25,386 nt of DNA from an uncultured Eubacteriales bacterium (GCA_934486705.1 CAKSQS010000038.1:1-25386), one strand, 5' to 3'; positions 14,737 through 22,684 are shown, counted from the first letter of the stretch. The notes: generated from the sequence alone by a model not told the origin. A program made the numbers and translations.

Positions 14737-14799
14737 TAGTAAAAAAACAAAATCAACTGTACAATATAAATATGATATATATTGAAAAGGGGCGACGCA

Positions 14800-15252
14800 A
14801 TGAAAAGAATATTATTCGTTTTACTATCGGTATTACTTTGCCTTTCGTTTTCGGCGTGCGGCACGGATGATACCGTTTCGGGCGGCGAAATTGCAGGTAA
14901 GGACTGGCGCACAACGGGCATTGTCCGTGACAGCGGCAGCATTGCGCAGGGCGGCAAGGTTACCGAGGTGCTTATATGTGTGCATGAGGAGGACGCGACA
15001 TTTTATTACGATAAGGAAGAGCAGGTCCTTTTCGGCGACGTGAAGTACCCCATGGCGGTAAACAACCCGTGGGAAAATTACAAATACACCGATTTTGCCG
15101 ACCTGAACGGCGACGGAAACAGCGACGTTTCCATGGCGTTTTCGCAGGATGACGGCGATACCGTTACTATGGTCTGGCTTTGGGACAGCGAGCAGGAAGC
15201 GTATATTTTTGACGCGGAGCGGTCAATCGTTTCGGGCGGCGCGGAGAAATAG
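14800..15252 (+). CDS. small lipoprotein with Asp-rich calcium-type loop
   Basis: A 150-aa exported lipoprotein. It has a basic N-terminus, a hydrophobic core, and a lipobox-like FSAC with lipidation at C20 (-3 is Phe, less usual than Leu), so it should be anchored on the outer face of the membrane. The mature part includes ADLNGDGNSDVSMAF (100-114). Its DxNxDGxxD loop resembles FG-GAP/VCBS or dockerin-type calcium sites. The ATG at 14800 has AAGGGGCG upstream; the same frame opens at TTG 14782 but lacks a ribosome binding site there. It is first in a four-gene operon. I recognise no named family. A lone calcium-type loop in an otherwise unmatched domain suggests ligand or ion binding, which is inference only. 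Confidence 0.82.
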   Translation: MKRILFVLLSVLLCLSFSACGTDDTVSGGEIAGKDWRTTGIVRDSGSIAQGGKVTEVLICVHEEDATFYYDKEEQVLFGDVKYPMAVNNPWENYKYTDFADLNGDGNSDVSMAFSQDDGDTVTMVWLWDSEQEAYIFDAERSIVSGGAEK

Positions 15253-15261
15253 GGGGATTTT

Positions 15262-16161
15262 ATGAAAAAATGTATTAAAGCATTATCGGTAATTATATGT
15301 CTTGTTTTCACGCTCGGTCTTGCTGCCTGCGGCGATAATAACGGGGACAACAACCCGGAAAGCGCGGATTATGCGGCGGCGGACGAATTGAACGGCGTAT
15401 GGGCGGATGAAAGCGGAAATATGCTGCAGCTTGATACCGCCGAAAACACATATGCCTACCGCACATGGTACGGCAGAATAGGCAGCGGCAGCCTTATAAC
15501 CCCGGAAAATGATGAAAATGCAAGACAGCTTGATTTTGACGATTTTTACTATGATTTTATAAGCGAGAGCGGCGGTTTTACATTACGGCAAAACGGTGAA
15601 AATGATGTGGAAAACCTGAACGGTATGCATTTTGATAAGTCTGACAGTGAAATAGTGCAAATTCCGCTTAAAACACTTGACGGATTGTGGCAGAACGCCG
15701 CGGGCGAAACGCTCGTTATAGATACGGAGCGTATGGCATACATTGCCTGCTCAAAATCGGGAATGAGCAACGGCACGGTAGTGGAAAAAGAGGACGGAAA
15801 AGGGCCGTACCTATTCTTAAACGGCTACGCATATCCGCGTATCAGCGCCGACGGACACAGCTTTGAGCTGTTTTTCACTTCAAGCGATACCCAAAGTCCC
15901 GACGGCAGCTACAGCGGCGTTTTTTACAAGGACGCAAAGGCAGACGAATACGCCGATATTGATAAAAAGGACTTCGTATCGCAAAACGGCCATATGTGGT
16001 ATTTTGACGGCGTGCAATACTATGCCCTGCCCGACGGCTACACCGTAAAGGAAGACGGCCTTGCCTACGACGGCAGCGGCAATAAGTTTGCCGCAGGCTG
16101 GAAAGCAGAGCCTTACGACCCCGCCGTAGACTGGGGCGAAAACTGGGCGGAAAGTTGGTAA
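15262..16161 (+). CDS. lipoprotein with two internally repeated beta-rich modules
   Basis: A 299-aa exported lipoprotein: KKCIK basic start, hydrophobic core, lipobox LAAC with lipidation at C23, then an Asn/Asp-rich linker. Two modules align with each other. Module 1 (about 43-112) starts LNGVWADESGNMLQLDT. Module 2 (about 139-224) starts LDGLWQNAAGETLVIDT. Both continue with an aromatic strand, a Gly-Ser turn, then acidic and aromatic segments. The C-terminal part (about 240-299) is Tyr/Trp/Gly-rich and ends DWGENWAESW. The start-of-strand LxGxW pattern recalls lipocalin-like folds, but I make no family call. ATG start with a GGGGGA site, 9 bp behind the first lipoprotein gene. Probably acts outside the cell with its neighbours. 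Confidence 0.85.
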   Translation: MKKCIKALSVIICLVFTLGLAACGDNNGDNNPESADYAAADELNGVWADESGNMLQLDTAENTYAYRTWYGRIGSGSLITPENDENARQLDFDDFYYDFISESGGFTLRQNGENDVENLNGMHFDKSDSEIVQIPLKTLDGLWQNAAGETLVIDTERMAYIACSKSGMSNGTVVEKEDGKGPYLFLNGYAYPRISADGHSFELFFTSSDTQSPDGSYSGVFYKDAKADEYADIDKKDFVSQNGHMWYFDGVQYYALPDGYTVKEDGLAYDGSGNKFAAGWKAEPYDPAVDWGENWAESW

Positions 16162-16165
16162 TAAA

Positions 16166-17071
16166 ATGGAAAATAAAAAGTTAAACGACGCCGAGCTTTC
16201 AGAAAAACTGGGGCATTACCAGTTTATTGAGGCGCTTTGGTCGCTTTTTACAATTCTTTTAGCGATTGTCGGCATTATTTTAATATTCGTTGTGCATAAT
16301 CTTGCGGTAGGCGGCGTACTGGTTTTTGCAAGCGCGGCAGTTGGTGTATTTTTGGCAGGCGGTATGCAAAAAAAGAAAAAGGCTTTTATGCTGCAGCAAA
16401 TGGGTGATTTTTTTGCTTCCGAGCTTGAAAAAGCCTTTGGGCTTAAAAAAGATATACCCGAAATGAACATAGATAAGCAGTTTTTTAAAGCCTCGCGCCT
16501 TGTTGACGAATGCTTTGAAGAATGCAGAACGGAAAGCTTTTATTGCGGAGAACACGGCGGAACTGACTTTTCCGCCGCAAATGCGATTTTGGAGCATACA
16601 TTTGAGGAAAGAGCGGGTCAGGAAGGGTGGATGACCCACACCGAAACGGTATTTGAAGGAGTTGTGCTGCGCTGTAAAACAAACGCCGCGCAAAGCGTAC
16701 ATATATCGGTAAACAGAAAAGAGGAAAAGCAAGCGGGCTTGGATATTGCAGACCCCACCGTGTTTTCGCTGCGCTTTGATGTGCGGGCGGAAAACGAATA
16801 CGATATACCCGCATATATAACGCAGGAATTTCGCGAAATGATGAAGAATATTGAAACCGCCACCGGCGGCGAGCTGTACGGCGTAACCCTTTCCGACGGC
16901 ATATTCAGCCTTGCCCTCGGCACAAAATACGTATTTGCAGGCATTCCGCAGAACTTTGACTTCAGCAATATTGACGGGATGCGCAAATATTTCGTTGATT
17001 CACTGCGGGATATGGGGCGCATAATTGATATTATTACAAAAAATACCGCCCTTTTCGGGGCGGATAAGTGA
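16166..17071 (+). CDS. membrane protein with two N-terminal helices and a cytoplasmic domain (DUF3137-like?)
   Basis: A 301-aa protein. Two adjacent transmembrane helices (about 23-44 and 46-66) are followed by a basic stretch QKKKKAF and a soluble domain of about 230 residues. The positive-inside rule puts that domain in the cytoplasm. The domain's order of motifs (a GEHGGTDFSAANAILEHTFE segment, then FEGVVLRCKTN) resembles DUF3137 proteins as I remember them; this is a weak call. ATG start 4 bp after the stop of the lipoprotein gene, with a GGAAAG site inside that gene, so translation is probably coupled. Function unknown. Confidence 0.8.
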   Translation: MENKKLNDAELSEKLGHYQFIEALWSLFTILLAIVGIILIFVVHNLAVGGVLVFASAAVGVFLAGGMQKKKKAFMLQQMGDFFASELEKAFGLKKDIPEMNIDKQFFKASRLVDECFEECRTESFYCGEHGGTDFSAANAILEHTFEERAGQEGWMTHTETVFEGVVLRCKTNAAQSVHISVNRKEEKQAGLDIADPTVFSLRFDVRAENEYDIPAYITQEFREMMKNIETATGGELYGVTLSDGIFSLALGTKYVFAGIPQNFDFSNIDGMRKYFVDSLRDMGRIIDIITKNTALFGADK

Positions 17072-17081
17072 GGAAATATTT

Positions 17082-17282
17082 ATGGAGCTTTGGGTTGCGG
17101 CAGTCTTACTTATCTTGGCGGTTTTAGGCATAGTGCTTTCCTCGCGCTTTTTAAAGCAGCGGAAAAAACTGCGTGTTTTTTGTATGGCAATATGCATTTT
17201 GGCGGCATTCGCCCTTACGGTATACATAGGGCTCACCGTTATTTTCGTTTACGCGGTGCAAAATCAGCCGCCGACAAACTGA
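17082..17282 (+). CDS. 66-aa membrane protein with two helices
   Basis: A very short product of two transmembrane helices (about 4-22 and 33-57) separated by a basic loop SRFLKQRKKLR, ending in QNQPPTN. Start: the ATG at 17082 has GAGG 8 bp upstream. The same frame is open from 17025 but that start lies inside the previous gene without a ribosome binding site. It is the last gene of the four-gene operon, 10 bp behind its neighbour, and is followed by a strong terminator. Function unknown; its size and topology suit a partner subunit of the preceding membrane protein (inference). Confidence 0.75.
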   Translation: MELWVAAVLLILAVLGIVLSSRFLKQRKKLRVFCMAICILAAFALTVYIGLTVIFVYAVQNQPPTN

Positions 17283-17305
17283 AAAAGCATTTCCGCTTTA
17301 TTACA

Positions 17306-17346
17306 ATACCCATCAGGCTTTCTTTAGTGAAAAGCCTGATGGGTAT
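17306..17346. terminator. bidirectional terminator after the lipoprotein operon
   Basis: ATACCCATCAGGCTT (17306-17320) and AAGCCTGATGGGTAT (17332-17346) form a perfect 15-bp stem, extendable by one pair, with a loop of about 10 nt. CTTT follows on the plus strand; on the minus strand TGTAATAAAG follows. It lies between convergent operons. Confidence 0.8.
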
Positions 17347-17390
17347 CTTTAGCAATCAACCGCAAATATGCGGCGTCATAATAAATTCAT

Positions 17391-18140
17391 TCAAACAGTT
17401 TTTATTCCCGAAAAACGGTCGGTTAAAAAGCGTACATCCTTGAATTTTTGCGAAAGCAGATCTTTCAGCGGTTCTGTTACCGCATCCTCGGTATTGAAAT
17501 GCCCCGCGTCGAACACGGAAATTCCAAGGCGCTCCGAATCTATGAAAATATTGTGCTTAACGTCCGCCGTTATAAGCGCGTCGCAGCCCGATACCGCAGT
17601 ATCAAAAATATATCCGCCGCCGCTGCCCGAGCAGAGGGCGACTTTTTTTATATTCTTGCCGCTGTCGGTAAATTTAACGCTGCCGCCGAGCTTTTCTTTG
17701 ATATACTGCGCTAATTCATCTGCCGAAAGCGGAGTATCAAGCTCTGCAAAATTCAGCAGATAGCCGTCGCTTGCGGGTCTTTTTTCAAAATTATTAAATT
17801 CAAGCGCGCAGCACAGGCAATCGTTAACGCCCGATACTGCAACATCAAGATTTGTGTGCATTGATATAACCGAAATGCCGCTTTTTATAAGTTCAAAAAC
17901 GGTACTGCCCGCAAGCACTGTTTTCAGCGGGTCAAATATAACGGGGTGATGGGTTATAATCAATTCACAGTTATTTTTTATTGCCGTTTTTATAGCGGAC
18001 GCGGTGCAATCAAGCGCCACCACCGCGCCGCTAACTTCGGCTGACGGGTCGCCGACCAATATGCCCACATTATCAAAATCGCAGGCGGTATTTACGGGCG
18101 CTATCCCGTTTAAAAAATTGTATATGTCTTTAACGGTCAT
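17391..18140 (-). CDS. Nif3-like dinuclear metal-centre protein
   Basis: A 249-aa Nif3/YqfO-family protein, often annotated as GTP cyclohydrolase 1 type 2 homolog; the true reaction is uncertain. Metal-site motifs are present: ITHHPVIFDPLK with H64/H65, HTNLDVAVSGVND with H95 and D99, and DAGHFNTE with H214 and E218. At 249 aa it is the short form lacking the PII-like insertion of the 370-aa Bacillus protein. The start ATG lies 3 bp after the glnS stop codon and uses a site inside glnS. In many Firmicutes this gene sits by trmK; here it ends an nrdR-gltX-glnS operon. Confidence 0.92.
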   Translation of the reverse strand: MTVKDIYNFLNGIAPVNTACDFDNVGILVGDPSAEVSGAVVALDCTASAIKTAIKNNCELIITHHPVIFDPLKTVLAGSTVFELIKSGISVISMHTNLDVAVSGVNDCLCCALEFNNFEKRPASDGYLLNFAELDTPLSADELAQYIKEKLGGSVKFTDSGKNIKKVALCSGSGGGYIFDTAVSGCDALITADVKHNIFIDSERLGISVFDAGHFNTEDAVTEPLKDLLSQKFKDVRFLTDRFSGIKTV

Positions 18141-18143
18141 ATT

Positions 18144-19829
18144 TTACGCCTTTTTTGCAAATGAGTCTTTCAGCGCCACGGTGCGGTTGAATACAAGGTG
18201 CTCAGGCGATGACTCTGTATCGGTGCAGAAATAGCCCTGGCGCATAAACTGGAAGGTGTCCCCCGGTTTAACGTTTGCAAGCGACCTATCTATTCGGCAA
18301 CTTTTAAGCACCGTGAGCGATTCGGGATTTATATTATCCGCAAAAGAAGAAACGCCTTCTTCGTCGCTCGGGTTCGGCACGTTAAAGAGCCGCTCGTAAA
18401 GCCTTACCTCTGCCTCAACCGAATTATTCGCGCTTACCCAGTGCAGCGTGCCCTTTACTTTTCTGCCGTCGGGCGTTTCGCCGCCGTAGCTTTCGGGATC
18501 ATAGGTGCAGTGAACGGCGGTTATATTGCCGTTTTCGTCTGTTTCGTGGGAGGCGTATTTAATGTAGTAAGCGCCCTTTAGGCGAACCTCTTTTGCGGGG
18601 CAAAGCCTGAAATATTTGCCGGGCGGGTCAAGCATAAAATCATCCTGCTCAATAAATATTTCTTTTGAAAAGGTAACGCTGCGTTTGCCTTTTTCGGGCT
18701 TGCCGGGGTTTACATCAATTGCGATTTCCTCGGTCTTGTTTTCGGGGTAATTATCAATTATTATTTTCAGCGGGCGCAAAACCGCCATTGCACGGTCGGC
18801 GTTTTCGTTCAGGTTATCTCGCACGCAGGATTCAAGCAGCGCGTAATCAATAACGCTGTACGCCTTTGAAACGCCTATTTTATCAACAAACGCGCGTATA
18901 GCCTCGGCAGGGTAGCCACGGCGGCGCATACCGCATATGGTAGCCATTCTGGGGTCGTCCCAACCGCTTACCAAGCCGTCGGTTACAAGCTTTAAGCACT
19001 TGCGCTTGCTGGTAAGGGTATAGTTTAGGTTCATACGCGCAAACTCTATCTGGCGCGGCGGGGTAGGAATATCAAGCGCCTTTAAAAACCAGTTATAAAG
19101 CGGGCGGTGATTTTCAAATTCAAGCGAGCAAAGCGAGTGCGTAACTCCCTCTTTCGCGTCGCTCAGCGGGTGCGCAAAGTCGTACATCGGATACACGCAC
19201 CACTTATCCCCCGTGCGATGGTGGGTGGCTTTCATAATGCGGTAAATAATCGGGTCGCGCATATTAAGGTTGGAGGAGGACATATCAATTTTAGCCCGCA
19301 GCACCATTGCGCCGTCGGGAAATTCACCGTCGGTCATACGGCGGAAAAGCTCTTTTGTTTCTTCAATCGGGCGGTTGCGGTAGGGGCTTTCGATGCCGGG
19401 CTCTGTAAGCGTTCCGCGCATTTCGCGTATTTCATCGGCTGAGGCCTCGTCAACATAAGCAAGACCTTTATCAATAAGCTTTAGGGCGCACTCGTAAAGA
19501 AAATCGAAATAATCCGACGCATAGTAAACGTTAGCCCAGTTAAAGCCAAGCCACTTAATATCGCGTTCAATAGCGTCTACATACTCAACGTCTTCCTTAA
19601 CGGGGTTTGTATCGTCAAAGCGCAGGTTGCAAACGCCGCCGTATTTTTCGGCGGTTGAAAAATCTATGCAAATAGCCTTTGCATGACCGATATGCAAATA
19701 TCCGTTAGGCTCGGGCGGGAAACGGGTCTGAACGTGGGTGTATACTCCCTCTTTCAGGTCCTCATCTATAAAATCATGTATGAAATTTGAGGTTGCGGCA
19801 TTTTCAGCCGTTTTAATTTCTTCTGACAA
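18144..19829 (-). CDS. glnS: glutaminyl-tRNA synthetase
   Basis: A 561-aa class I synthetase that charges tRNA-Gln directly with glutamine. The class signature is HIGH at 46-49 within FPPEPNGYLHIGHAKAICID. The KMSKS equivalent is LTSKRK at 272-277, followed by TDGLVSGWDDPRM and the MRRRGYPAEAIRAF block typical of GlnRS. The anticodon-binding beta-barrel domains fill the C-terminal half. The start is TTG at 19829 with AAGGAG 8 bp upstream; no ATG fits. Most Bacilli lack GlnRS and use GatCAB, so its presence here is a lineage marker. It is 14 bp behind gltX. Confidence 0.96.
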   Translation of the reverse strand: MSEEIKTAENAATSNFIHDFIDEDLKEGVYTHVQTRFPPEPNGYLHIGHAKAICIDFSTAEKYGGVCNLRFDDTNPVKEDVEYVDAIERDIKWLGFNWANVYYASDYFDFLYECALKLIDKGLAYVDEASADEIREMRGTLTEPGIESPYRNRPIEETKELFRRMTDGEFPDGAMVLRAKIDMSSSNLNMRDPIIYRIMKATHHRTGDKWCVYPMYDFAHPLSDAKEGVTHSLCSLEFENHRPLYNWFLKALDIPTPPRQIEFARMNLNYTLTSKRKCLKLVTDGLVSGWDDPRMATICGMRRRGYPAEAIRAFVDKIGVSKAYSVIDYALLESCVRDNLNENADRAMAVLRPLKIIIDNYPENKTEEIAIDVNPGKPEKGKRSVTFSKEIFIEQDDFMLDPPGKYFRLCPAKEVRLKGAYYIKYASHETDENGNITAVHCTYDPESYGGETPDGRKVKGTLHWVSANNSVEAEVRLYERLFNVPNPSDEEGVSSFADNINPESLTVLKSCRIDRSLANVKPGDTFQFMRQGYFCTDTESSPEHLVFNRTVALKDSFAKKA

Positions 19830-19843
19830 TTTAAAAACTCCTT

Positions 19844-21496
19844 TTAAAGCGTATTTATCGCCTTTTCAATGCGGGCAATACAGGTATCATACCCCAAAAC
19901 CTGCATAATGCTGCAAAGGTCGGGGGTGTTGCGCCTGCCGGTTATTGCAATGCGCAAAACCGTGCTTAAATCTCCGGCGTGACCCTTAAAGCTTGCGGGG
20001 TCTGCCTTATATTGCTTTGTTTCCGCGGCAAAACCGATTTCGGGCGCAATGCTCTTAATAACATTAAACCATTGCTGTCGGTCGTCCGCCGCGTTATAAA
20101 GAGTTTTGTATTTTTGCAGGAAAGCCTTTGCGTCCGCGGGGTTAATATTTTCGGGCAGCGTAAGGTCTTCCTTGTAAAGCTCTGCAAAGAAGTAGGAGAA
20201 ATAGTTTTTCGCCTCGTTCCACTTCGCAATATCCTTGCGGGGCTTGGGAACGTCGCGGTCTATTGAAAGCATAGCCTTGGTGTAATCGGGGTCGCGTATT
20301 AAGAGTGAATAAAATTCGGTATCAAATTCGCGCGCCCACTCGGTCAGGCGGTTATACACCTCGCCCCCCGAAAGCTTTGATATATAGGTCTTGCTTACGT
20401 CGTTCAGCTTATCGTTATCGAAAAGTGCGCCCGAAACGCTCATTTTTTTAAGGTTAAACTTAAATTCGGTATACGGCTTTTCGGGGTTGGCTCTGCGCCA
20501 GTCCTCAAAATCGGACGCCGCCACCGTCATAAGGTATTCTATAACTCCGTTCGGGTCGTAGCCCTCCTCGGCGAAGAAATGCACCGCCGCCTCGGGGTCT
20601 TTACGCTTGGAAATTTTGCGCTTTGCGCCGTTTTCAAGCTTCATTATCGGGGAAATATGCCCGTATTTCGGCACTTTGAAGCCTAAAAGCTTAAAAAGCT
20701 GAATGTGTTTCGGCACAGAGGAAATCCATTCATCCCCGCGCAAAACGTGGGTGGTGCGCATTAAGTGGTCGTCCACCGCGTGCGCAAAGTGGTAGGTGGG
20801 TATTCCGTCGGATTTTAAAATTACAAAATCCTCGTCGTTTTCGGGCATTTCTATTTTGCCCTTAATGCAGTCGTCAAATACAATTTTATTTTCTTCATTC
20901 CCGGGGGAGCGCAGGCGCACAACATACGGCTTGCCCTCAGCTATAAGTGCGGCTGCCTCGTCTGCGGTTATATTCCGGTGCTTTGCCCACTCGCCGTGGT
21001 AGCCTGTGCGCACCTTTTGCTCCTCCTGCACGCGGCGCGTTTCTTCAAGCTCCTCGGGCGTGCAGAAGCAGGGGTAAGCAAGCCCCTGTTTTATAAGGCT
21101 TTTGGCGTAGGTTTGGTAAATTTCGGCGCGCTCACTCTGCTTATAGGGCGCGTAATCGCCTATCTGTTTATCACCGCTTATAAAGCCCTCGTCAATTTTT
21201 ATTCCGAAACGGTCAAGCCCGCCTATAATATCGTCAATACCGCCCTCAACCTCGCGCTTTTTATCGGTATCCTCAATTCGGGTGTAGAAAATTCCGCCGC
21301 TCGATGTTGCGGTAATGCGGTTTACAAGCGCGGTAAAAAGCGTGCCGAGGTGCAAATATCCCGTGGGGCTGGGCGCTACGCGGGTAACGCGCGCACCCTC
21401 GGGTAAATTTCTCGGCTTATATAATTCCTCGTAATAATCGGGGGTTTTGGTTATATCGGGGAGCAGCAGCTCCGCCATTCTCTCGTTTTCATTCAT
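19844..21496 (-). CDS. gltX: glutamyl-tRNA synthetase, divergent clostridial form
   Basis: A 550-aa class I synthetase for tRNA-Glu. About 37 residues precede the Rossmann fold. The HIGH equivalent is HLGT at 49-52 in RVAPSPTGYLHLGTLF, and the KMSKS equivalent is KISKR at 295-299. RIEDTDKKREVEGG (73-86) and HVLRGDEWISSVPKHIQL (251-268) are GluRS-defining. CFC (144-146) may belong to a zinc site. Compared with textbook GluRS, HLGT is unusual and the N-terminal extension is longer. ATG start with a GGAGAG site. It lies between nrdR (14 bp) and glnS (14 bp) in one operon. Confidence 0.94.
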   Translation of the reverse strand: MNENERMAELLLPDITKTPDYYEELYKPRNLPEGARVTRVAPSPTGYLHLGTLFTALVNRITATSSGGIFYTRIEDTDKKREVEGGIDDIIGGLDRFGIKIDEGFISGDKQIGDYAPYKQSERAEIYQTYAKSLIKQGLAYPCFCTPEELEETRRVQEEQKVRTGYHGEWAKHRNITADEAAALIAEGKPYVVRLRSPGNEENKIVFDDCIKGKIEMPENDEDFVILKSDGIPTYHFAHAVDDHLMRTTHVLRGDEWISSVPKHIQLFKLLGFKVPKYGHISPIMKLENGAKRKISKRKDPEAAVHFFAEEGYDPNGVIEYLMTVAASDFEDWRRANPEKPYTEFKFNLKKMSVSGALFDNDKLNDVSKTYISKLSGGEVYNRLTEWAREFDTEFYSLLIRDPDYTKAMLSIDRDVPKPRKDIAKWNEAKNYFSYFFAELYKEDLTLPENINPADAKAFLQKYKTLYNAADDRQQWFNVIKSIAPEIGFAAETKQYKADPASFKGHAGDLSTVLRIAITGRRNTPDLCSIMQVLGYDTCIARIEKAINTL

Positions 21497-21510
21497 AGAA
21501 TAACTCTCCG

Positions 21511-21966
21511 TTAATCGCTTGCAAGCAGCTTGTTTAATTCGCGCATAAACGTGTTTATATCCTTAAACTGGCGGTAAACCGAGGCAAAGCGAACATACGC
21601 CACCTCGTCTATCTTTTTAAGCTTTTCCATAACAAGCTGACCTATTTTTTCGCTGCTTACCTCTCTGTCAAGCGAGTTTTGCAGTGTGGTTTCGATTTCA
21701 TCAATCATATTGTCAAGCGTATCGATTGATACCGGGCGCTTTTCGCAGGCGCGCAAAAGCCCGGTCATAAGCTTGTCCCTGTTAAAGGTTTCGCGCGATT
21801 TATCCTTTTTTATAACGATTATCGGCAGGCTTTCAATAATTTCGTAGGTAGTAAAGCGCTTACCACAGCTTAAGCACTCCCTGCGGCGGCGTATTCTCTG
21901 ACCCTCGTCCGTCGGGCGGGAATCAATTACCTTGCTTTCCTCAAAGCTGCAAAAAGGGCATTTCAT
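21511..21966 (-). CDS. nrdR: transcriptional repressor NrdR
   Basis: A 151-aa nucleotide-sensing repressor of ribonucleotide reductase genes. The N-terminal zinc ribbon is MKCPFC...CLSC (C3, C6, C31, C34) with RRRRECLSCGKRFTTYE. The ATP-cone domain (about 49-139) begins PIIVIKKDKSRETFNRDKL. The ATG at 21966 gives the canonical MKCPFC start with AAGGAG 8 bp upstream; the longer frame to 22044 runs through the promoter and is discarded. It is first gene of nrdR-gltX-glnS-nif3. The promoter holds an NrdR-box-like palindrome, so autoregulation is likely. No nrd reductase gene is in the window. Confidence 0.97.
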   Translation of the reverse strand: MKCPFCSFEESKVIDSRPTDEGQRIRRRRECLSCGKRFTTYEIIESLPIIVIKKDKSRETFNRDKLMTGLLRACEKRPVSIDTLDNMIDEIETTLQNSLDREVSSEKIGQLVMEKLKKIDEVAYVRFASVYRQFKDINTFMRELNKLLASD

Positions 21967-21998
21967 AAAGACTACTCCTTTTAATTTTATAAAAGCAC

Positions 21999-22027
21999 TT
22001 GTATTATACAATATATAGTAGTAAAAT
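21999..22027 (+). promoter_or_regulatory. promoter of the cyclophilin gene
   Basis: -35 TTGTAT (21999-22004), 17-bp spacer, -10 TAAAAT (22022-22027). The predicted start at about 22034 leaves a 35-nt leader before 22069. It overlaps the nrdR promoter face to face. Confidence 0.65.
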
Positions 22028-22031
22028 ACAA
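22003..22031 (-). promoter_or_regulatory. promoter of the nrdR operon
   Basis: Minus strand: -35 TTGTAT (22031-22026), 17-bp spacer, perfect -10 TATAAT (22008-22003). The predicted start at about 21996 leaves a 30-nt leader before the nrdR ATG. Its -10 shares bases with the -35 of the opposite promoter and vice versa. Confidence 0.8.
22006..22021. promoter_or_regulatory. candidate NrdR box in the shared promoter spacer
   Basis: ATACAATATATAGTAG matches 13 of 16 positions of the NrdR-box consensus as I know it (ACACWATATATWGTGT), including the full central WATATATWGT. It lies in the spacer of both divergent promoters. A second box at the usual three-turn distance is not seen, which lowers confidence. 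Confidence 0.5.
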
Positions 22032-22068
22032 GTATTAAAAGCAAAAATCAATCGGAGGTAAATCAATT

Positions 22069-22665
22069 ATGGCAGCAATTCAGTTATCAACACCGCAAAA
22101 GGGAGATACTTTGGCGGTTATGCACACAAATATGGGGGATATTAAAATTAAGCTGTTCCCCGAAAAAGCGCCTAAAACGGTGGAAAACTTTGTGACCCAC
22201 TCAAAAAACGGATATTATAACGGGCTTAAATTTCACCGTGTTATAAACGATTTTATGATTCAGGGCGGCGACCCGCGCGGCAACGGCACAGGTGGCGAAT
22301 CCATATGGGGCGGCAGCTTCCCCGATGAATTTGACCCGGAGCTGCACAACCTGCGCGGCGCGCTTTCCATGGCAAATTCAGGGCCTAACACAAACGGCAG
22401 CCAGTTCTTTATAGTTCAGGCAAGGGATGTGCCCGCAAATATGCTCGAGCAAATGCGCGACCTTGAAGATAACGGCTTTCCTGCCGATATAACCGCCGCT
22501 TATGCCGAGCTCGGCGGCACGCCGTGGCTTGATTTCCGCCACACGGTATTCGGTCAGGTGACCGACGGAATGGACATTGTAGACGCAATAGCCGCAGTTG
22601 AAACGAACAACGATGTTCCGTGCGAAGACGTTCTGATTGAAAGCGTGGAAATTGTGACGGTATAA
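22069..22665 (+). CDS. peptidyl-prolyl cis-trans isomerase, cyclophilin type
   Basis: A 198-aa cytoplasmic cyclophilin that catalyses prolyl isomerisation during folding. Signature blocks: FHRVINDFMIQGGDPRGNGT with the catalytic Arg, LSMANSGPNTNGSQFFI, and HTVFGQVTDGMDIVDAI. No signal peptide is present. An insertion of about 30 residues (VPANMLEQMRDLEDNGF and following) after the QFFI strand makes it longer than the smallest bacterial forms. ATG start with a GGAGG site 8 bp upstream. It is divergent from the nrdR operon with overlapping promoters. Confidence 0.95.
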   Translation: MAAIQLSTPQKGDTLAVMHTNMGDIKIKLFPEKAPKTVENFVTHSKNGYYNGLKFHRVINDFMIQGGDPRGNGTGGESIWGGSFPDEFDPELHNLRGALSMANSGPNTNGSQFFIVQARDVPANMLEQMRDLEDNGFPADITAAYAELGGTPWLDFRHTVFGQVTDGMDIVDAIAAVETNNDVPCEDVLIESVEIVTV

Positions 22666-22684
22666 ATACCGCCCCATATTTTTG

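Noticed and set aside
16280..17022. Three long minus-strand frames opposite the 301-aa membrane gene
   Set aside because: Shadows of a GC-rich reading frame; the plus-strand gene has good spacing, operon context and predicted helices.
21967..22044. N-terminal extension of NrdR
   Set aside because: It would translate the promoter and leader; the canonical MKCPFC start with AAGGAG is at 21966.
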